Below are positions 49,686 to 59,578 of a DNA stretch of 64,000 nucleotides, piece by piece. The position numbers and the translations under genes are program-made. The notes under the pieces were generated by a model. That model made no database searches and was not told the origin of the DNA. It saw only the letters and a list, made by a program, of their open reading frames with translations. Position 1 is the first letter of the stretch, and every line of letters begins with the position of its first letter. Origin of the DNA: Undaria pinnatifida (lineage: Eukaryota; Sar; Phaeophyceae; Laminariales; Alariaceae); contig JABAKD010000012.1 of assembly GCA_012845835.1 (NCBI GenBank), positions 11,478,213-11,542,212 on the forward strand, written 5' to 3'.

Positions 49686-51037
49686 ATATTCTTTAAAATA
49701 TTCTAGCTTTCGATCCATGTATCATAACACAACAAATTTTGAATATTTTAAATCGTTATTTACTACACTTAAACACTGGGTTGCATGCTGCATCTAACAT
49801 CAAACCTTCTAGAATAGTAAACATCATAAGCCAGATGATATAAAGGGATGTCTTATTGCTTCAACCGTCAGGTTTGTCCCCTTCGAGGATTTATAGTTTC
49901 CGCGCACATATTGAAATGTCCCGCCCCCCCCCCCCCTCCCCTCCACCTCCCCTGACCCCTCGTGTTCATTAAAAAAACCAACCCTTCCCCCCCCCCTCCC
50001 CCCGTCCCCCGATTCCCCCCCACTTCCGCCTAGTTTGTCCAAACTCCCCACTCACAATCGAAATCGGCCTGAGTAATAAACACCTATACGCAGTTGATAT
50101 CACGTCATTATCTTTCTGACCATCCATGACGTAGTTTTCAATTATTTTCCCCCCGACCTCCCCCCCCCTCCAACGCCCCCTCTTTTGCAACCACCCGCAC
50201 GATCGCCTAGACCTAGCACCACGCGTATAACAAGCTGCTACATATCTTTGATCTCACAGCCGAAGTGTTTTTGAATATTATTTGTGACCTAAACCTCCTA
50301 AAAAATCCCCCCCCCCCCCCCCCCCCCCCCGTCTTGCTCTCCCTTACTCAAACGCCCCACCAAATATCGAAATCCGCCAGATTAATAAACACTTTACGCA
50401 CAGGATATCACCTCGGTATCTTTCGAGAGCCATCCATGCCGCTGTCCCCCCCCCCCCCTTCCCCTCGCCTCGAACGCCCCCTTCTTCCCCATCACCCGCA
50501 CCATCGCCTAGACCTAGCACCACACGTATAACAAACCCCTCACCTAATACCCTTCCTTCCCCCCCCCCCCCCCCCCCACCTCCCCCCCCCCAACCCCCCA
50601 ACCCATCCCAACCTCACCCGTTCGAACACTCCACCCTCTCTTTACTCACTGATTATACGACTTACCCCAGGATATAAATGATAAACTGATGCATTATTTC
50701 CAACACCGTCACATTTATCCCCTCAAAATAATGTATAGTTTCCACGCACATATTGAGCTGCCCCCCCCGCCCCCCCCCCCCGCCCCAACCCCCCCCCCCC
50801 CCCCCCCCTCCCCCCCAATAATAAACTGGTGCCAAAACCGTCAGATTTATCACCTTGAAAGGATTTATAGCTAACATGCACAAATTGCCCCCCCTTTTCC
50901 TCCCCCCCTCCCCCCCCCCTCCAAACCCGCTCGCTTTTGATCAAAACCAGGCCCCCACGTCCTTCAAAACTCCGCCCCCCCCTCACCGGTTATTCGACGT
51001 ACAAGATTCACTTGATAAAAGGATACATTTCCCTTCA

Positions 51038-51262
51038 CAGCTGACAGATTTTGTCCCCCTCAGAAACGGGTTTTATAGTTTCCGCGCACAGACTGACTAA
51101 AATCACCCCGTTGACCCTGATAGCTACACTGTAGTTGTAACGGGAGTCGCCGACCTATATCCTCAATGAGGACACACAACTCGTAATGCGCGTGATCGGA
51201 GTATCACACACAGCTTGCAAAGATGAGTTTCGAATACATCTTCGATCTCACAGCTGAGTGTA
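51038..51262 (+). repeat. LIR family copy (arm)
   Basis: It runs from cagctgacagattttgtccc through gttttatagtttccgcgcac and gggagtcgccgacctatatc to cttcgatctcacagctgag. Confidence 0.85.
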
Positions 51263-52119
51263 TTTTCATTTTATATACTATCCAACGCCCCCTCCTTCCC
51301 CACACCCCGCACGATCGCCTAGACCCATCACCGCGCGTATAGTAGGCCCCTACATATATGATTATTACGCGCGATCCGAGGATCACACACAATGTTGGGA
51401 ACATCAGCGTCGACCACGTCCTTGATTTTAATATTATATGTGACCTAAACCTCTTGAAAGCCCTCCCCCCCCCCCCCCCCCCCCCGCGCCTTTTTTTTTT
51501 TTCCCTCGCTTCCTCTTGCTTAAACGCCCCACCTACTATCGAAATCCGCCAGAGTAATAAACACTTCCACGCCCAGGATATCGCCTCGTTATCGTTTCAG
51601 AGCCGTCCCTGCCGATGCTGCAATTTCCACCCACCCCCGTCCCCAACGCCCCCTCCTTCCCCACCACCCGCACCATCGCCTAGACCTAGTACCACGCGTA
51701 TAGCTTACCCCTAGATTTATGCGACCTAAAGCCCTCCCCCCCTCGCCCCAGGGCCCCCCCCGCCACATTCCCCCCCCTCCCCCACAAGAAATATTTATTT
51801 ATAGTTTCCACGCACAAATTGAACTGCCCCACCCGTCCCCTCCCCCCCCTCCCCCACTCCCGCCCCCCCTTTTGATCAAAATCAGGCCCCCACGTCCTTA
51901 AAAACTCCGCCCTCCCCTCACCGGATATCCGACTTACAGGATTCACTTGATTAACTGATGCATTTCCTTCCACAACTGTCAGATTTTGTCCCCCTCAGAA
52001 ACGGGTTTTTTAGTTTCCGCGCACAGACTGCCCAACATCACCCTGTTGACCCTGATAGCTACATACTACACTTTAGTTGCAAGGGGAGTCGCCGACCTAT
52101 ATCTTTAATGAGGACACAC

Positions 52120-52495
52120 TGTTAAAAGGCTTAGTTTGGGTAAGCTATTGGTTAACCTTTTGCAAGTGGTCAAACGGACTAATACCCCACTAATTCCTTA
52201 ACAAATGGCGTCGTCGACCGACCATGGGTTTTTGGGTCGTGGGTTCGATCCCCACCATCCACAATGATGAACGTTTCAGATTTTCCCCATGTCGAACTTG
52301 AAAAATACTCTCCCTGGTATCTCCAGGAAATGAAACGGCTTGGATATTGACAGAGGTCCGCCGTATATCCGGCCGACCTGCTATCCCGCTGTTTCAGGGG
52401 GGGAGAGTGTTATAAGGCTTAGCTTGGGTAAGCTATTGGTAAACCTTTTGCAAGTAAGTGGTCAAACGGACTAATACCCCACTATTTCCTAAACA
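52120..52495 (+). mobile_element. TRIM: 376-bp terminal-repeat retrotransposon in miniature
   Basis: Direct terminal repeats 52120-52203 (84 bp) and 52408-52495 (88 bp) start TGTTA and end AACA and differ by a 4-base insertion and a few substitutions. A TGG-starting possible primer site (TGGCGTCGTCGACC) begins 2 bp inside the left repeat. A purine tract (aggggggggagag-type) abuts the right repeat. The element is flanked by acac at 52116-52119 and 52496-52499, a 4-bp target duplication confirmed by comparison with unoccupied LIR arms. There is no coding capacity, so it must be mobilised in trans. Confidence 0.9.
52206..52258 (+). other. tRNA-like segment inside the TRIM
   Basis: A perfect T-arm-like hairpin (gtggg ttcgatc cccac, 52239-52255) follows a five-pair stem (cgacc...ggtcg). 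This resembles the 3' half of a tRNA in sense orientation. No matching acceptor 5' strand is visible, so it is not a full tRNA gene. It may be a captured tRNA fragment or a Pol III box B. Confidence 0.5.
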
Positions 52496-52876
52496 ACACA
52501 ACCCGTAATACGCGCGATCGGAGTATCACACACAGCTTGCAAAGATGAGTTTCGACAAAAAATTCGATCTCACAGCTGGTGGAGTCTATTATAATTTTTC
52601 AACATGATAGAGCAGTATAGTGGAAACTACATACAGTAATAATTTTATAAAATTCCCCGTCTAAAGTAAAACTACCAAGACACTAACAATTAGACTAATA
52701 ATTAATTAGACTATAATAGTGGGCAAAAAATAGAATCCCTCCCAATAAAAACTCACCCACATAAGTAGACTATATTACATCTACCAACAACGCAGCTTGA
52801 AAATTTAGATGAGTTTTGACCCGGAATTCGTCGAAATCACGGCTGGCGTCCTTAATTTTTTCCCCTAAAAATTTAA

Positions 52877-53042
52877 TTTGCACTTTGCTTTCGAAGTTGT
52901 ATTATATTAATGCGCAACCCCCCGCCCGGAGAGGGGGGTTGGAGATGGGAATACCCCGGGGCTGCCCCGCCGGCAACCCCACGCTAACATCCGTATACAC
53001 GAGTCAACTCCCAACCCAACTGGCGACATCGAACTCTCGACG
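52877..53042 (-). repeat. Split direct repeat B2 (3' end of YR element)
   Basis: Terminal copy of B1. The outer flank is an AT-rich piece of LIR-related sequence (52796-52876). Confidence 0.9.
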
Positions 53043-53593
53043 CCAGCCAACAACCAACGACGAACAATCGTTGGCAACTCGAAGAAGACATACGAGGCAA
53101 CCGCCTATAACGTGCAGCATATAAAAAAACGTACACACGCGTGTAATAAATATGCTATAAAATTTGCACGCCTGCACACACCATGCACATTAAACAAATG
53201 CACTTACTTGCCAACATACGGATAATTCCCCTCTCGCACACTTTCAGATTGCGCGCTAAATCCGAGCCGATGCACTGCCACAACGTTCGCTGTTAACTAT
53301 CAACATAATATCTGCGTAACACAGTCATACGTACCCCCACCGCACGGAGGGATACTCAGATATTACACATACATGCTGAAAAAAAAAAAACACAACAACG
53401 AACACCCCTTGCACCACGCTATAACACTGATGCGGCTAGCACCCACCGCAAACCTGCGCAATCTACGAAACCCCGTCGCATCTTCAGCGAAAACGGGTAC
53501 GTTTGCCAAAACAGTAACAAACACGCGCAACGTTACTGCGACCGATTAACTCCCCCTCCACTGACTCCCTCAAAAGCACGGGCGGGTGGGTGG
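53043..53593 (-). other. Spacer between A2 and B2 of the YR element
   Basis: About 550 bp without a convincing frame; contains an A-run near 53380-53390. I see no domain. Confidence 0.5.
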
Positions 53594-53805
53594 GAACTTA
53601 AACCAGTCTGTATCACACCTTGGACCTGTAAGCTCTGACTCTGCTCCCATACGCGCTCCGCGTGCAGGTCGTCGCCTACACAGCTGGGCCAGGTGTGCCC
53701 AATGCTATCGCTCATAAGACCATGAATTACCGCATTGATCTGATTGGTCAAACTTCTTACGTACGTACAAAACCCATATTTTCTCACACTTCGATAATAT
53801 TCTGC
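53594..53805 (-). repeat. Split direct repeat A2
   Basis: Internal copy of A1, directly abutting B1 at 53805/53806. Confidence 0.9.
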
Positions 53806-53971
53806 TTTGCACTTTGCTTTCGAAGTTGTATTATATTAATGCGCAACCCCCCGCCCGGAGAGGGGGGTTGGAGATGGGAATACCCCGGGGCTGCCCCGCC
53901 GGCAACCCCACGCTAACATCCGTATACACGAGTCAACTCCCAACCCAACTGGCGACATCGAACTCTCGACG
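53806..53971 (-). repeat. Split direct repeat B1
   Basis: 166 bp identical by eye to 52877-53042 (offset 929). It contains the palindromic ccccccgcccggagaggggg. Confidence 0.9.
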
Positions 53972-54039
53972 TTAGCCTCCAGCACAAACTGGTAGTTGAC
54001 CCGTATTACGAATGTAGTCCCACCCCCCCCCGCCACCCC

Positions 54040-54706
54040 CTACCCTCGAGTCGTAGAGTGCACACGGGATAACACACTTCTTTGTAATTCCGCGTTTGCC
54101 CAACTAGTCAGAGCCCATCGGCCCTCACGCTGCAACATCGCCGGTGTTGCACCCCCTGCCGACAAGTGCGTTGCGCCTCCAATCCTCAGGGAGTGCAAGG
54201 CGTACTCCTCCGCACGCACACCCGCCAACGCAATTACTTTCCGCAAAGCTACCATCGCTTGATGTTGTGTCCACATGGACCATCTGCCATTACCAACGAC
54301 ACACGCAACCAAGGGGGCAGGGGGCCGAAGAGGGAAGAAACAAGTAACAAGACATCAATTCGATCATTAGATCGACCGCGCCGCCACCTTCCCCCACCCG
54401 CATCGACGGACCCTTTCGCACATGCGTGACAACCGCCCCTTTCCGCGGTTGGTCACCCTGCGGCCCGCGAAATCGAACCTTGACATGATCCGCGGTTGAC
54501 CACTGCGCAACAGTAAGCTGAATATTTCCGCAAAATAATGCAACATCAGCACGCCGCAAACAGTAAGTCTCGTGAACTCGTAACCGGGTTTCCGCGAACA
54601 TTTCTGACGCGCGAGTCAAGAGACAGAACGAAGCACACAGGGCCGGCCACAAAACACGACCCCCGGCACGCCACGTGGGGATCAGCTTCTCGCCCGCGAG
54701 CAGCAT
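54040..54706 (-). pseudogene. YR element tyrosine recombinase
   Basis: Two overlapping frames (54706-54290 and 54312-54040) make one domain with a shift near 54300. The first has the box-I arginine in FCLLTRASEMF. The second has the box-II HSLRIGGATHLSAGG, followed by REGRW. The catalytic Tyr expected about 10 residues after GRW is not in this frame; a Tyr occurs just downstream in another frame, so a second shift is possible. In the family this enzyme inserts a circular DNA copy by site-specific-type recombination, without target duplication. Confidence 0.85.
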
Positions 54707-55913
54707 ATCCCACGGACCGCACGCATATTAACGAGGACGGAAGCGCGATCCCAGCGTGAGATACCGTCCGCGGCAACGTTAAAAATTCCCCCTACGTGTT
54801 TCGCGTCGAAGTGCCAACCAGAGAACAATTTGAGCACACCAAGGAGGCGCATCAACGCGCCCGATCTCGGCTCCTTCCCGCCTCGACAATGCCGCACCCA
54901 CTCTACGGCTGCTTCGTTGTCGCCACGCCACAACACGCAGTCGCCCAACGCGGCCGGGCGCTCATCGCACGGAGATACGACGACCCAAGGGGAGACGACC
55001 ATACCTAGCAGTTCGAGGACGTTAATCGATATATCGGTCTCGCCTGCAACTGACTTGCTCGACCCGCAAAATCGAGATCGTTCCCTGGCGTCAATATCGT
55101 ATCTCCAGTACACCCCAGTTTCAAGGCAGAAACCCCCGACACCGGTTTTGGATGCACCCGAAAACGGAGTACGTTGGGAGGGGCGCTCAAGCAAATGATA
55201 CATCGGAGCCGACAAGGTTCTTCCGCGCGCGTCCAATCCCTCCTCAATGAACCATCGCCAAAACTCGAGGTTCCCTTGAAACTCGGGTCCCAAGACGAGG
55301 CGCTGCCCGAGGTTGGCCGTACGACAACAAAATCAGATCCGGCAGATATGCGCGGCATACCCACCGAAGCCAACAAACGGTTCACGAAAAACCACCCCGG
55401 ACGCACAACCAAGGAGACATGTATAAGGAAGCCAACGAGCTGCGACACCTGCTTCGCTGAAGCAGTTGTACGAGGCGAGGGCCACTCCGCAAGGAGATTT
55501 TGCAGCTTGAGGCGCTTATGGGACGGCAACGTAACCGTAAGCGCCTCCGCGCCAATGATCCAACCCAGCGCCTCCAGTTGCGTGTCCCAGTCAGTGATTT
55601 TTCTGGTGGACAGGAGGGCCGGATCAGAGACACCACGTTCGCCCAACAAGCGAAAATGATCCGATGCCAGCGACTGGACAGCGCGCAAACAACGGCGACC
55701 GTCCGGCCACCATTGCAACTCGACGACAATGCCATCGTCTACGTAATACCTCACAAAGAAGTAGTTCCCGGCGTTGCCACCAGAGCCAGAAACAGGCCCA
55801 CAATCACCCGGGATAGAGACAACTGAAACCCCCCGCGGCGGGGAAATTCCGACGTGCGCGACGGCAGCAGCCCCTTTTTTTTGGGGGAAACATCTGCGCC
55901 TTGAAAACCGAAA
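54682..55913 (-). pseudogene. YR element reverse transcriptase (partial) and RNase H
   Basis: The RT catalytic box YYVDDGIVVE lies at about 55748-55719, followed by LGWIIGAEALTVTLPSHKR (thumb) and QVSQLVGFLIHV. Upstream only about 50 codons are open and the finger/palm N-terminal part is missing. A frameshift near 55300 leads into RNase H: FRWW-like WRWFIEEGL, SGASKTGVGGF, INVLELLGMVV, DNEAAVEWV and VAADGISRW. The first RNase H Asp (usually DAS) is Gly here (GAS), a one-base change. DIRS-order RTs have this RT-RNase H-recombinase order. The product is not functional as written. Confidence 0.85.
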
Positions 55914-56062
55914 TCAGATCCGGCAGATATGCGCGGCATACCCACCGAAGCCAACAAACGGTTCACGAAAAACCGCCCTGGACGCACAACAAAGGAGACA
56001 TGTATAAGGAAGCCAACGAGCTGCGACACCTGCCTCGCTGAAGCAGTTGTACGAGACGAGGG
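55911..56062 (-). repeat. Duplicated piece of the RT thumb region
   Basis: About 150 bp nearly identical to 55331-55482, both encoding SQLVGFLIHV...NRLLASVGMPRISAGSDF. The outer copy sits where the RT fingers should be, so it marks a rearrangement of the RT region. Confidence 0.85.
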
Positions 56063-56064
56063 CG

Positions 56065-56990
56065 CTAACACCGTCTTAAGAGGGGGGAGTTTACCGAGGC
56101 GAGATGACCGAGGCTCGCGGAGCCTTGCTCGGCCATCGCCTGCATCACAACCGCCCGAGCTTCCAACCAAGGGTCGACCGCAACGAATCGCAAGGCACCC
56201 GAACGTACGCCATCAAACGCCCCTTGTACACGCAGCAAGTCAGCCGGCAACTCACTCACACGCACACAAGAAACCGTACCTTTCTCGCCGAAGGGGACCG
56301 AGCCCGGAGCCACCGCCACGTGAGCACGCCCCACACCCCTATCGCCAGCCAAAGCTACCAACGCACGCCCACGCAGCCCCCCTCCTACACCTTGGGTGGC
56401 CGGCCGGGCACCCGCTCCCCCGCTGGCCCCCGGCGCCGTCACCGCTCTACCAACGGCAAGCTCAGCAGCCGCCCCCCCAGGTGTTGGCCCAACCGACAGG
56501 AAGGGGCCGTGTCCTCATCCAGAACCAGCGCCGCCACTACCACCCCCGGACCCACCGCGGGGCTCTGAGCGCAACACCGCCCGCGACCCACCAGCCGGCG
56601 CCGCCGAACTGCCACTGTCGCGAAGAGCATCAGGTGAAGTGGCGTCGGCCAGGGGAGCCGAATGCAAGAATTTGCAGTTGGAGACGAAGATCGTCTATTA
56701 CCATCTTGCTCATGACAGCCCGCGCCGCGGAGCCAGAGAGCAGGATAATATTGCCGGTTGCTTGGTTTTGCTTGGGTGTGCCGGCGTAGGTCGGCAGACG
56801 CTGTCGTGAAGGCGGCATCGATCATTGCCACCCTCTCCCGGCAATGGCGGTCGCCGTCGCTGTCGAGGGAAAACCCACCAGACAGGACCGCCACAAGAGC
56901 CTGGCGCAAGAAATCGAGGCGGTCAGCGACCATCAGCAGGTGTTCGACCATCCCTTCCGCGCGGCCCGTACGCACGAACGTCAAAGTCAC
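56065..56990 (-). pseudogene. YR element: ORF1 continuation or linker, frames broken
   Basis: Two overlapping frames look coding in part: 56990-56439 (GMVEHLLMVADRLDFLRQAL) and 56442-56065 (LPADLLRVQGAFDGVRSGAL). They may be the rest of ORF1 after a shift near 56960. I do not recognise a domain, and in particular do not find RT finger motifs here. Confidence 0.4.
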
Positions 56991-57714
56991 TAATCGCGCG
57001 GAGCTGGGTAGCCACTGACGTCGTGACGTTGACGTCCTCGCCTACGAAGGACTGGATATCCGCTGCCGAGTCGCCAATGTTGGGAGGTATGCGCCCGTGG
57101 AGCACCCAATGTTTTCTGGACGCTATCTTTTTCCATAGCGCAGTGTCGTCAGTTAACCGCGACCTTTGGACGTGGCGCTCTCTCGCGTCCCCACTGTCCC
57201 GCGGGGCCGGCTGCTGATCGGCAAAGTTGTCTATGAACTGCTGGAGCATGGCCTCGACGTGATCGGTTTTAGACGCGCCTCCAGCCACCGCATCCTGCAG
57301 GGTTTTAAAGGAGGCCAGCATTTGATCCATCGTCGACTTGAGGCGGAACACATCTCCGTCTATCCGAGCAAACTCGCCAGACACCTGCCCTTGCCAGCGC
57401 AGAACTTCAGCCTATATTACCCCCGCAGCCTCGGACACAGCGGGACTGGGGCTGAGCAAAGATGGTGCCGCGGTGGCAGACGCAGCAGTAGCAGCAGCCG
57501 AAGCGGCTGCGGCACGGCGACCTTCGGACTCAGCTTGCACAGCAGCCAGAGCTTCGGCACGGCGTTTGTCGACCCCAGCTTGCACAGCGTCGACAGCAGC
57601 ATGAGCCTCGACTCGAGCAGCAGCCGAGGCGGCCTGATTAGGACCGCGTACAGCAGCAGCCACGAGAGCTTCAGCCTCCGGTGACTTGCACTCCTCCATC
57701 GTCGGGGAGTGCAC
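56923..57714 (-). pseudogene. YR element ORF1 (gag-like), one in-frame stop
   Basis: Beginning just inside A1, the frame encodes an Ala-rich, probably coiled-coil N-terminus (AAAASAAATAASATAAPS), then a TAG at 57412-57414, then the same frame continues with GEFARIDGDVFRLKSTMDQM and a domain with WKKIASRKHWVLHGRIPP. About 263 codons read through the stop. No zinc knuckle is seen. Position before RT and coiled-coil character suggest a Gag-like nucleocapsid role, which is inference. Confidence 0.55.
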
Positions 57715-57737
57715 GAACTTAAACTAGCCTTAAACTA

Positions 57738-57949
57738 GAACTTAAACCAGTCTGTATCACACCTTGGACCTGTAAGCTCTGACTCTGCTCCCCTACGCGC
57801 TCCGCGTGCAGGTCGTCGCCTACACAGCTGGGCCAGGTGTGCCCAATGCTATCGCTTATAAGACCATGAATTACCGCATTGATCTGATTGGTCAAACTTC
57901 TTACGTACGTACAAAACCCATATTTTCTCATACTTCGATAATATTCTGC
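57738..57949 (-). repeat. Split direct repeat A1 (5' end of YR element)
   Basis: 212 bp matching 53594-53805 at a constant offset of 4144. The outer end is attctgc, after which the flank (atatagaatgc) is unrelated to the sequence beyond A2. Confidence 0.9.
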
Positions 57950-59035
57950 ATATAGAATGCAAACCAGCTCACCAGACTGCATGTATCCAAAAAATAAAAC
58001 TAAACACTTTATTCAGCTGTGAGATGGATCAAAAACAAGTTTTGATCAATATATATCTCTGGTGGTATTACATTTAAATGAATCGAAAAGTCCCCGTCAG
58101 CTCTGTATATACCGGGTAGTCTTTTTCGCTTTCTTTTCTTTTCGTTCCTTGCCATTTCCTTCATATACATATATATATTTTTCCAATTGACTTGCGTCTG
58201 ACGCCCGTATGCGTAGTGATAGTTACTACTTATGACATATACGTGGTATCAATTCTTGGGTGTCAAGCGGTATGGTCGGGTTTTCCAGGCGCGAGTAGTG
58301 AGACGTACGCACCGGTATGGACCTGACACATCGTAGGCTGACTCCCGATTTCACTTTTTATATGTTTGTGGCAGTTGCATTAATTTCGTCAGGTGATGAT
58401 ATGCCCGGTATGCGTGTGCCACCTTTGGTTTGTTTGTGCATTTTTTCTAGGTATTCCTCAGCTCTAGAGTGACTGGAGCCTGTCCTGTGACCCCACGGAC
58501 TTGATTATGCGAGTTAATGTGAGAACAACAATAACGAATGAAAAACAAGTATCGATCGTGTATGATGTGTGTGGGTTTTGTAATGGAACACGTTCTCCGT
58601 AGAAGGACAGCTCATAGATTCGACGTGAAACCATGTGTCATGGTTGAGGTGAAACCAGGTGATATTAGATGTCACACTCGCGTCGAGGCCATCATATACA
58701 AGAATGTAGGCGACGATGATGGGACCAGCTGGAAGCACCTCACCTCTTTGCTCTGTCTTGCCTTTTTCTGACTGTCATTTGGCGTTCAATGTAGACAGAG
58801 AACTAATGCATGTGCTTTGAACCTAGTCAGCGAGTAATGAGCAAGAACTAATTATGACACCGGAACCCATGAGGGGCGCGCTTCCGAACACCCGTCAACC
58901 ACTCGGAGTACACTGACAGTTTCCTGCTATGCTCTAAAGCTATCAGCTATTAGTGCATACAACCATCACCTACCACTCATGAACCTGGCCACTTTTGTGG
59001 TGTCTGTTTTTATTGCCCTTTTCAAACCATGCTAG
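57950..59035. other. Right flank of YR element, no recognisable gene
   Basis: An LIR-like inner end (cactttattcagctgtgagat) lies at about 57998-58025. Otherwise only short frames. Confidence 0.45.
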
Positions 59036-59039
59036 TAGC

Positions 59040-59170
59040 TAAGCCTAACCCTGTGTCCCCAAGCCTTAGAATCCGTAGTTGTAGGCAGTAGTATCGGTCG
59101 AAGTGCCGCCTGATGACGCAACTGGGGTAAAATGGTTGCAAAAAAAGTGATGGTAATGTGTATCACTGCG
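59040..59170 (-). repeat. TEL family copy, reverse orientation
   Basis: cctaaccctgtg at the left; core gatgacgcaactggggtaaa; ends gtgtatcactgcg. Matches the copy at 30017. Confidence 0.65.
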
Positions 59171-59417
59171 CGCACCTTTTTCCTCAAAAGAAAGTCCATG
59201 GTCATGGCAACGGGTTGTAGACGAGAAGGTTCTACGGGTGGAGCGAGTTGATCGTATTTTAAAAGCACACCACCCACGACGGGATACAAACTAAAGACAC
59301 GGCATCCACGGCGGCCAAAGCGTTAGAGCTTACCACTTTTTCGACAACATGACTGTCTGCGTAGGGGACGAAGGGGGTTTTACCGTACATTGATTCGTTG
59401 GTTGGTTGCGTTTCATT

Positions 59418-59446
59418 CGGTTAGGGTTAGGGTTAGAGGGCTAGGG
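59418..59446. repeat. Interstitial TTAGGG-type tract
   Basis: cggttagggttagggttag followed by agggctaggg. Confidence 0.85.
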
Positions 59447-59467
59447 TATTGTATATACCCCCCCCCC

Positions 59468-59547
59468 AAATAATAAACTGGTGACAGAACCGTCAGATTT
59501 ATCACCTTCAGAGGATTTATAGCTTACATGCACAAATTGCCCCCCCC

Positions 59548-59578
<31 letters not shown>

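Larger units (their letters stand above)
51974..52580 (+). repeat. LIR family copy (arm) split by a TRIM insertion
   Basis: The arm sequence runs to gaggacacac at 52119, is interrupted by the TRIM, and resumes with acacaacccgtaatacgcgc at 52496. The uninterrupted arm at 26066 shows what the site looked like before insertion. Confidence 0.9.
49790..52600. repeat. Poly-C-rich mosaic of repeated modules with LIR arms
   Basis: Recurring modules: tttatagtttccgcgcacat followed by long C-runs (49890, 50735, 51795); catcgcctagacctag preceded by C-rich DNA (50205, 50505, 51310, 51680); a cgaaatccgccag module (50370, 51540); ttttgatcaaaatcaggccc (50935, 51870). LIR arms start at about 51038 and 51974. 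C-runs reach 20 or more bases. Long Gly/Pro-rich frames are artefacts of the C-runs. No gene is seen. Confidence 0.8.
52877..57949 (-). mobile_element. Tyrosine-recombinase (DIRS-order, PAT/Ngaro-like) retrotransposon with split direct repeats
   Basis: Read on the minus strand the order is A1 (57949-57738), ORF1, RT-RNase H, tyrosine recombinase, B1 (53971-53806), A2 (53805-53594), about 550 bp spacer, B2 (53042-52877). A1/A2 are 212 bp with about three differences seen. B1/B2 are 166 bp and look identical. B1 and A2 abut exactly, as expected of the circle-junction copy in split-direct-repeat YR elements. There are no LTRs and no integrase. The 5.07-kb copy is G+C-rich, unlike its flanks. Frameshifts, a stop and lost catalytic residues make it inactive, but the near-identical repeats suggest recent arrival. 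No methyltransferase domain is seen. Confidence 0.9.

Noticed and set aside
50344-51973. Gly- and Pro-rich frames of 70-120 codons
   Set aside because: They are poly-C/poly-G tract artefacts inside the repeat mosaic.
53533-53787. Minus-strand frame of 84 codons, repeated at 57719-57982
   Set aside because: It is the translation of the A1/A2 split direct repeats, not a duplicated gene.
55929-56789. 286-codon plus-strand frame
   Set aside because: It is antisense to the YR element's coding strand in G+C-rich DNA; its composition (Pro/Arg/His-rich) is that of a shadow frame.
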